Assembly (NCBI GenBank): GCA_021780795.1
Contig: JAJXYA010000276.1
Location: 1 to 5,989, forward strand
DNA: 5,989 nt
Reading direction: 5' to 3'
From: Bacillota bacterium
GTDB taxonomy: Bacteria > Bacillota_A > Clostridia > Clostridiales > Clostridiaceae
In this document: in pieces, positions 1 through 5,989 of the stretch
Layout of the letters: each line of letters begins with the position of its first letter
Position numbering within the stretch: position 1 is the first letter of the stretch
Notes under the pieces: model-generated
Database searches by the model: none
What the model saw: only the letters and a program-made list of their open reading frames with translations
Told to the model about the DNA's origin: nothing
Program-made: the position numbers and the translations under genes

Positions 1-3000
1 CGGTTTTCCAGCTTATTATGATGCTAATGCGAGAAGGCTTCATAGATGGGTAAGAGGAGACTGGCAGCTTATTCCGTATATAATTAGAAAATCACCATTA
101 AATTTAATATCAAGATGGGAAATGGTAGATAATCTTAGAAGAAGTGTTTTAACACCGTCTATAATTTTATTGATTGCAATTTCTTTGTCTATAGCACCAG
201 ATAGTATAGATGTATGGCTTAGTTTAATTTTTATTTCTTTAATATGTCCTTGGATTTTTGATGTTACCGAAGTAATTGCTTCGCCCATGAGAGGCATAAG
301 TATTTCAGGTAAAATAGATAGCAACAAATTTGTTTTAGAACAAATATTTTTAATATTTTGTTTTTTACCATTTATGGCTTACAATATGATAGATGCTATA
401 TTAAGAACATTGTATAGACTTATCGTAAGTAAAAAGAATATGCTAGAGTGGCAGACTGCTGCTGATGTGGAAGCAAAGAGCAGTAAATCCTTTTTTGGCT
501 ACTTATCTTTAATGTGGGTTAGCAGTGTAATAGCTGTTGTAATTGAATATTTAGCTTTTAAAAGGGGTTTTTATATTGCAATTGTTATGGCCCCATCTTG
601 TTTTTTATGGTTTATAAGTCCATATATAGCTTTTTACATTAGCAAGGACATAAAAAAGAAGGAAGTAGCTATTTCGCACATTGAAAAAGATATGTTAAGA
701 GAAATTTGTCGAAGAACTTTTGCTTATTTTGAAGATTTTAATGCTGAGGGTGATAACTTTTTAGCTCCGGATAATTTTCAGGAAGAGCCAGCAAATGGAA
801 TAGCTCATAGAACATCACCAACTAATATTGGTATGGGGATTTCATCAAGTTTTGTTGCATATGATTTTGGATATTTAGATATTAAGCAGTTAATATCTAG
901 GTTAGAAAAAACAATTTCAAGTGTCGAAGTTTTAGAAAAATATAAAGGACATCTATATAATTGGTATGATACAAAAAGCAAAGCTCCATTGTATCCTAAA
1001 TTTATATCTACAGTAGACAGTGGAAACTTAGTCGGATATTTGTGGTTATGTATGAAAGGCTTACAAGATTATTTAAATGAACCAATAATAAATTGGAATA
1101 GGATTCAAGGAATTTCTGATACACTAAGGCTTGGAAATGAAGAAATTGAAAAAAAGCTTCAAATAAAAAATTATTTTGATCCAGCAATTTCAGGAATGTT
1201 CACTTTAAATAACGATTTAATAGCTTATAAAAAGCTTTTAGCAGACCTTTTAGAATCCTGCGATAAAATAGAAAAAAACAATAGGAATGTTACTTTATAC
1301 TGGAATAGTAAAATAAGAAGCACTGCACAAGATATAATAAAAAATTTGGAGAAGTTATTCCCTTTTGCAGAGATTTTAGAGGATAGAGAAGCTATGCTTC
1401 TAGATAAAGGGGACAGTATAAAAAAAATATATGACAAAATCACTTTGAAAAATGATAGTTTAGAAATTGAAAAAATCATTTCTTCAATAGCTTTAAACGA
1501 TGATGCTATTAGTGATGATATAAAATGGGTTAACGAGTTGTCAAACCTTATGCTACAATCAAAAACGCAAATTGATGAAATCGTTAATTCAATAAATAAC
1601 ATCTATAATAGATTAAAGGTTATAGCGGATTCAACAGATTTTAAATTATTATTTGACGAAAAAAAGCAATTATTTTCTATAGGGTATGATGTTGAAAAAG
1701 GAGAACTCGGTAGCAATTGTTATGATTTACTTGCTTCAGAAGCTAGGCAAGCAAGTTTTGTTGCAATTGCAAAAGGGGATGCTCCTCCAGCCCACTGGTT
1801 TAAGCTTGGAAGGGCGATGACATTAATAAATAAAGGTAAAGCATTAGTTTCTTGGAGTGGTACTATGTTCGAATATTTTATGCCTTTAATTATTATGAAA
1901 AATTTTGAAGATACACTATTAAATGAAACATATAAAAATGTTTTTAAAGGACAAAAAAAGTATGCTAAAAAAAGAATACTTCCTATTTGGGGAATTTCGG
2001 AATCCGCCTTTTATAGTTTCGATGCAGCTAAAAACTATCAATACAAAGCGTTTGGAGTACCAGGAATTGGATTGAAGAATGGATTAAGAGATGAACTTGT
2101 AATATCGCCATACTCAACTATACTGGCTATGCAATATGAATTGACGGATAGTATTAAAAATTTAAAAGCTATTATAAAAGAAGGTAAGAGGGGGCTTTAC
2201 GGATTATATGAAGCTGTTGATTATACAACAGAAAGATTACCTAAAGGTATGTCTAATTGTACTATAAAGTGCTTTATGGTACATCATCAAGGGATGATAT
2301 TGATGTCTTTAGACAATGTATTAAATAATTTCGTGCTTCAAAAAAGATTTCACAGTATTCCTATTATAAAAGCTACAGAATTATTATTGCAAGAACGTGT
2401 ACCTAAAAATGTTATTTATGATAGAGAGCCAGCTGTATATAATAACGTTTATAAAAAAGAAGAAGTAAATTATATTTCAAGGCTGTATAATGACCCTAAT
2501 ACGGAAATTCCAGAGACTCATATTTTATCAAACGGATTGTACTCTGTAATGATATCAAACAGTGGAAGCGGATACAGTAAAAAAGAAGAAATGTTCGTAT
2601 ATAGATGGAAGGAAGATGTAACAACAGACGATACAGGACTTTTCTTCTATTTAAAAGATTTAGATGAAGGAAGGGTTTGGAGTGCTGCTTACGAGCCATC
2701 AAAAAATAAAGGGGATTCTTATGAAGTTACATTTAGTATAGATAAGGTACAATTTAAGAGAAAGGATAACGTTATAGAAACTCAAACAGAAATAGCTGTA
2801 TCAAACGAAGATGACAGCGAGGTAAGAACTATAAAGCTTAGAAATTTGGGAGAAGAAACAAAAACTATAGAAATAACCAGTTATTCAGAAATTACCTTGG
2901 CACCACAAAGTGCAGATGAGGTTCATCCTGCTTTTAGCAATTTGTTTGTAAGAACAGAATTTGTAGAAAATCCAATCTGTATATTAGCAAATAGGAGGCC

Positions 3001-5989
3001 TAGGGCAAAAAATCAAAGTAAGCCATGGGTTATGCAACAAATGTATGTTGTTGGAGAGAGTAGTGAAATTCAGTATGAAACCAGCAGAGAAAATTTTATA
3101 GGCAGAAATAGAACAGTAAAAGCTCCGAAAGCAATGGAAGAAGGATTAACAAACACAGTTGGAGATGTGCTAGACCCAGTAATAAGTATAAGAATAAAGG
3201 CAGTTCTTAAGCCAAATAGTTCATCAGAAATTGTTTTTGTAAATTCGGTTTGTGATTCAAGAGAAGCGGCAATTAATTTAGCAATAAAATATAGTGAATT
3301 TGAAAATATTAAAAAAGTATTTGATTATGCAGTAAATGAGGGGAAATCAGAACTTGAGTATCTTCAGATAAAACCAAATCAAGGTAATCTATTTCAAATG
3401 ATGGCCTCAAAACTTTTATTTATAAACACTATGGTTAGAGCAAGAGAAGATTACATTATAAATTTAAATAGATGTCAAAGAAATTTATGGACTTATGGAA
3501 TATCTGGAGATTTACCAATAATGCTTTTATTAGTTAAAAGTGAAATGGATTTTGGATTAGTGGAACAAATGTTAAATGCTCATGAATACTTGAATATGAA
3601 AGGATTAAAATCGGATCTTGTTATTTTAAATATAAAAACCGAAGTTTATTTACAAAAGTTGCAAAATTCTATATTAGATATTATTAATAAAAACCCTTCA
3701 AGAGATAAATTAAATAAACGTGGAGGAATATTTTTATATAATAACACAACGATGGCAGAGGAAGATATAAGCCTATTAATGGCAGTAAGTAGACTTGTAA
3801 TAGATTCAAGTAAGGGTTTATTAGTAAGTCAAATAAAAAGCAGTATAGTGCTTAATGAAGAAGCAGAAGATTTAAAAATTTTAAAGTCAAAAGAGTATAA
3901 TAATAAATTTGATTTTCCAAAAGAAGATTTACTTTATTTTAATGGTTATGGCGGTTTTAATTTAAATGAAAATGAATATATTATAAGATTAAAGGATAAT
4001 AATACACCAGCACCATGGATTAACGTTATTTCAAATAAAAATTTTGGATTTCACGTGTCAGAAGCAGGTAGTGCTTATACTTGGTGTGAAAACAGCAGAG
4101 AAAATAAATTAACGCCTTGGTCTAATGACTATGTAACTGATATGTCAGGAGAAGCAATTTATATTAGAGATGAAGAAGATGGTGATGTATGGTGCCCAAC
4201 AATAAATCCAATCAAGGAAGAAGGAGAATACATTATTCATCATGGTTTTGGATACTCTAGCTTTAAGCATGCAAGTCACGGTATTGTTTCAGAGCTAACA
4301 ATGTTTGTCCCTATGGAAGAAAATTTAAAAATAATTAGTTTGAAGCTTAAAAATATTTCTGGAGAAAATAGAAAACTGTCAATAACTTATTATGCTCAGC
4401 TCGTGTTAGGGGTTGTTCCAAGTCATTCAGCAATGCACATTTATACGGATATAAATTTAGAAAAAAAATATATGTATGCTAAAAACAATTATAGTGAGCA
4501 TTTTGGAGATTTGTATTCATATATTAAGATAGTTGGTGGAGAACAGCAAAGTTTTACAGGAAATAGAAAAGAATTTATTGGACGTGGTAGAGACATTAAA
4601 ACACCTTTAGCACTTACAAAAGAAAGATTGACAAATAATAAAGGAGCAGGACTCGACCCATGTATGGCAGAAAATACAAAATTCACCTTAAAATCAGAGG
4701 ATGAATATACAATATTTATTATTTTTGGTGCAGAAAAGAGTATAGAAGGAATTGAAGAAAGGTTAGAAAAGTATAATAATAAATACAGTATAGTAAAGGA
4801 ATTTGATAATACTAAAAATTATTGGAAGGGAATGCTTGGCAAAATAACTGTTAAAACTCCTGATGAAACAATGAATATAATGATGAATGGCTGGCTAATG
4901 TATCAGGCAATTTCTTGTAGGTTATGGTCTAGAACTGCATTTTATCAATCAGGTGGAGCTTTTGGATTTAGAGACCAATTACAAGATGTAATGCCTCTTA
5001 GCTTTATTAAGCCAGAAATGACGAGAAAACAAATTTTAATCAATGCATCTAGACAGTTTTGTGAAGGTGACGTTCAGCATTGGTGGCATCCGATTGTAGA
5101 TAGTGGAATTAGAACGAGATTTTCTGACGATTTATTGTGGATGCCTTTTGTAACTAGTGATTATATTAAAAATACTGGTGATTACAGCATTTTGGATGAA
5201 GAGGTAAATTATATAGAAGATAAGCCACTGAAAGAAGGAGAAGATGAGAGGTACAATATAGCTAAGAAATCTGAAAAGGTTGGAACTGTATATGAGCACT
5301 GCATAAAGGCTTTAGAAAAAGGTTTGAAATTTGGAGTTCACAATATTCCTTTAATGGGTAGCGGAGATTGGAATGACGGAATGAGTACTGTTGGAAATGG
5401 AGGTAAAGGAGAAAGTGTATGGCTTGGATGGTTTCTATACAGCATTTTAAATGATTTTATAACCATAAGCAAGTTTAAAGAGGATGAATATAGGGCACAA
5501 AGATATAGTGAGTTAAGGGACTTTTTAAGAGAAAATCTAGAAAAAAATGCTTGGGATGGAAACTGGTATAGGAGAGCTTATTTCGATGATGGAACTCCTC
5601 TTGGTTCTTCAATTAATGATGAATGTAAAATAGATTCATTAGCACAAACTTGGGCAGTAATTTCAAAAGGAGCAGGCTTTGAACGTTCAAAGACAGCTAT
5701 GAAGTCTTTAGAACAATTTCTAATAAAAGAAGATAGAGGAATGGTTTTACTTTTAACACCTCCTTTTAATAACTCAAACCTAGAGCCAGGTTATATAAAA
5801 GGTTACGTACCAGGGGTAAGAGAAAATGGTGGCCAATATACGCATGCAGCTACCTGGGTAATATATGCCTTTGCTAAAATGGGTAATGGTGACAAAGCAC
5901 ATGAATGCTTCAAACTAATAAACCCTATCACCCATACAATGACGCAGCTTGATTGTGCACGATATAAGGTTGAACCATATGTTCTAGCT
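1..5989 (+). CDS. Cyclic beta-1,2-glucan synthase (GT84-GH189-GH94), partial at both ends
   Basis: The frame starting at base 2 stays open for 1,996 codons to the last base, which I checked line by line. The product belongs to the Cgs/NdvB/ChvB family: large inner-membrane enzymes that polymerise glucose from UDP-glucose into beta-1,2-glucan, cyclise it and adjust its length. Family landmarks occur in the expected order: HRWVRGDWQL (14-23), RTLYRL and LEW after a membrane helix (135-140, about 148), PDNFQEEP (256-263), HRTSPTNIG (269-277), YNWYDT (319-324), STVDSGNL (336-343), HHQGM (761-765), ATELLLQERVP (791-801), SGDWNDGM (1787-1794) and NGGQYTHAA (1942-1950). Full-length relatives have about 2,800-2,900 residues, so most of the N-terminal GT84 domain and about 100 C-terminal residues lie outside. 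No start codon or ribosome site can be judged. The family call is firm; the exact product is inferred, since some relatives may make linear glucan. The rhizobial symbols ndvB and chvB are not transferred to this apparently clostridial gene. Confidence 0.95.
2..121 (+). other. C-terminal end of the GT84 glycosyltransferase domain
   Basis: Residues 1-40 carry RLHRWVRGDWQLIP (12-25), the conserved closing segment of the GT84 domain in cyclic glucan synthases. In the related processive GT2 enzymes a QXXRW motif here helps hold the growing chain and the nucleotide sugar. In this protein the aligned residues are R12-L-H-R15-W16, so Arg stands where GT2 enzymes have Gln. The donor-binding Asp motifs would be upstream of the window and cannot be checked. 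The domain is expected on the cytoplasmic face, just before the membrane block that follows. Confidence 0.8.
143..643 (+). other. Membrane-spanning block between the GT84 and GH189 domains
   Basis: Residues 48-214 hold several hydrophobic stretches: about 49-66, 70-86, 111-130, 166-186 and 190-213, giving four to five likely membrane helices. Between the third and fourth lies a basic, conserved cytoplasmic-type loop, RTLYRLIVSKKNMLEW (135-150), nearly a family signature. The last helix ends in WFISPYIAFYIS (203-214), followed by a Lys-rich stop (K215, K218-K220). Known Cgs proteins have about six membrane segments with the glycosyltransferase loop and both ends in the cytoplasm; the helices here would be those after the glycosyltransferase loop. 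Helix limits were judged by eye. Confidence 0.8.
686..2449 (+). other. GH189 cyclisation (transglycosylase) domain, glycoamylase-like
   Basis: Residues ~229-816 form a soluble, mostly helical region. In this family the GH189 domain is an anomer-retaining transglycosylase that joins the ends of a beta-1,2-glucan chain into a ring; it was characterised in the Thermoanaerobacter italicus enzyme and has an (alpha/alpha)6 fold related to GH144 and GH162. Conserved blocks here are PDNFQEEP (256-263), HRTSPTNIG (269-277), YNWYDT (319-324), STVDSGNL (336-343), SEARQASF (579-586), SWSGTMFEYFMP (617-628), PIWGISESAF (661-670), FGVPGIGL and SPYST (702-706), then HHQGM (761-765) and ATELLLQERVP (791-801). 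Glutamates E580, E624 and E667 sit in the most conserved blocks and are candidate catalytic or binding acids; I cannot assign roles by eye. A Lys/Glu-rich helical stretch of low conservation (about 430-545) lies in the middle. Domain limits are approximate. Confidence 0.85.
2510..3316 (+). other. First GH94-type N-terminal beta-sandwich domain
   Basis: Residues ~837-1105 match the sugar-phosphorylase N-terminal beta-sandwich (glycosyltransferase 36-associated domain). Visible blocks are LSNGLYSVMISNSGSGY (842-858), YRWKEDVTTDDTG, DEGRVWSAAYEP, IAVSNEDDSEVRTIKLRN, ITSYSEITLAP and FIGRNR (1032-1037) through LDP (1057-1059). The order of motifs repeats in the second sandwich further down, pointing to an ancient duplication. 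In single-domain GH94 enzymes this fold packs against the catalytic barrel and helps shape the active site and dimer. This copy is not followed by a complete catalytic barrel, so its role is probably structural or glucan-binding, which is an inference. Confidence 0.85.
3362..3901 (+). other. Helical segment and linker between the two beta-sandwiches
   Basis: Residues ~1121-1300 are mostly helical. The first part contains LFQMMASKLLF (1130-1140), LWTYGISGDLPIMLLLV (1162-1178), AHEYLNMKGL (1193-1202) and DLVILN (1205-1210), all typical of cyclic glucan synthases. Its position after a sandwich, and the resemblance of GISGDLPIMLLL to GFRDQLQDVMPL (1655-1666), suggest a remnant of a GH94 barrel reduced to its first helices. 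The second part, around residues 1241-1300, includes an acidic helix, AEEDISLLMAVSRLVID (1251-1267), and leads to the next sandwich. No catalytic motif comparable to SGDWNDG is present. Confidence 0.65.
3917..4756 (+). other. Second GH94-type N-terminal beta-sandwich domain
   Basis: Residues ~1306-1585 carry LLYFNGYGGF (1310-1319), TPAPWINVISN, FGFHVSEAGSAYTW, ENKLTPWSND, GEAIYIRDEEDGDVWCPT, YYAQLVLG and FIGRGR (1525-1530) through GAGLDP (1548-1553). This is the beta-sandwich that directly precedes the GH94 catalytic barrel, as in cellobiose and beta-1,2-oligoglucan phosphorylases. A sandwich of this type normally contributes loops to the active site of its barrel. The SRENKLTPWSND block is very strongly conserved among family members. 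An eight-A run at 4461-4468 lies within it and does not disturb the frame. Confidence 0.87.
4814..5989 (+). other. GH94 phosphorylase-like catalytic domain, cut by the window end
   Basis: Residues ~1605-1996 form most of an (alpha/alpha)6 barrel of GH94. In Brucella Cgs the corresponding region has beta-1,2-glucan phosphorylase activity that controls glucan length, releasing glucose 1-phosphate. Motifs in order are WLMYQ (1631-1635), QSGGAFGFRDQLQD (1649-1662), EGDVQHWWHP (1688-1697), GIRTRFSDDLLWMPF (1702-1716), PLMGSGDWNDGM (1783-1794) and NGGQYTHAATW (1942-1952). The general acid of GH94 is an Asp in the DWND motif (D1789 or D1792 here), and the RTRFSDD and GGQYTHAA blocks line the sugar and phosphate sites. 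All are intact, so this domain looks active. The frame ends in YKVEPYVLA, just before the last conserved stretch of the family, so roughly 100 residues and the stop codon lie beyond the window. Confidence 0.9.

Noticed and set aside
40..327. A 95-codon open frame on the - strand.
   Set aside because: It lies opposite the conserved membrane block of the large + strand gene, has no recognisable domain and shows no sign of independent coding; it is a shadow.
1420..1427. Eight-A runs at 1420-1427 and 4461-4468 as possible slippage or phase-variation sites.
   Set aside because: Both are in frame as plain Lys/Glu codons, and runs of this length are common by chance in such A-rich DNA; the frame is intact across them.
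1225..1602. A 125-codon hydrophobic open frame on the - strand.
   Set aside because: Its hydrophobic, Ser/Ile/Leu-rich look is what the complement of Lys/Glu/Asp/Asn-rich A-rich codons gives; it is antisense to the GH189 helical region.
2496..2702. A 68-codon open frame on the - strand.
   Set aside because: It is antisense to the first beta-sandwich, whose + strand motifs are clearly conserved; there is no support of its own.
4489..4686. A 65-codon open frame on the - strand.
   Set aside because: It is antisense to the conserved FIGRGR-LDP part of the second beta-sandwich; a chance open frame.

Overview
The whole window lies inside one giant protein-coding gene on the + strand. Reading from base 2 there are 1,996 consecutive sense codons, with no stop, start or intergenic DNA. 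Both ends are missing: the frame is already open at base 2 and still open at base 5989. The translation reads as the central and C-terminal part of a cyclic beta-1,2-glucan synthase (Cgs/NdvB/ChvB type). The DNA is strongly A/T-rich, Arg codons are nearly all AGA/AGG, and ATA is common for Ile. This suggests a low-GC Firmicute, most likely a clostridium, rather than the rhizobia and Brucella where the family was first studied.

Layout by residue of the open frame (residue 1 starts at base 2). Residues 1-28 are the last part of the GT84 glycosyltransferase domain. Residues ~48-214 are a block of four to five membrane helices. Residues ~229-816 are an all-helical domain matching the GH189 cyclising transglycosylase (glycoamylase-like fold). 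Residues ~837-1105 are a first GH94-type N-terminal beta-sandwich. Residues ~1121-1300 are a helical segment and linker. Residues ~1306-1585 are a second GH94-type beta-sandwich. Residues ~1605-1996 are the (alpha/alpha)6 GH94 phosphorylase-like catalytic domain, still incomplete at the window edge.

From what is known of the family, the parts act in sequence on one chain. GT84 extends a beta-1,2-glucan from UDP-glucose, GH189 closes it into a ring by transglycosylation, and the GH94 domain trims it with phosphate to set chain length. Judged by the usual family length of about 2,800-2,900 residues, some 750-800 residues are missing upstream and roughly 100 downstream.

I found no RNA genes, mobile elements, CRISPR arrays, promoters or terminators. 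The points most worth a second look are the family's presence in an apparent Gram-positive genome and an internal GH94 duplication in which the first copy seems to have lost its catalytic part.
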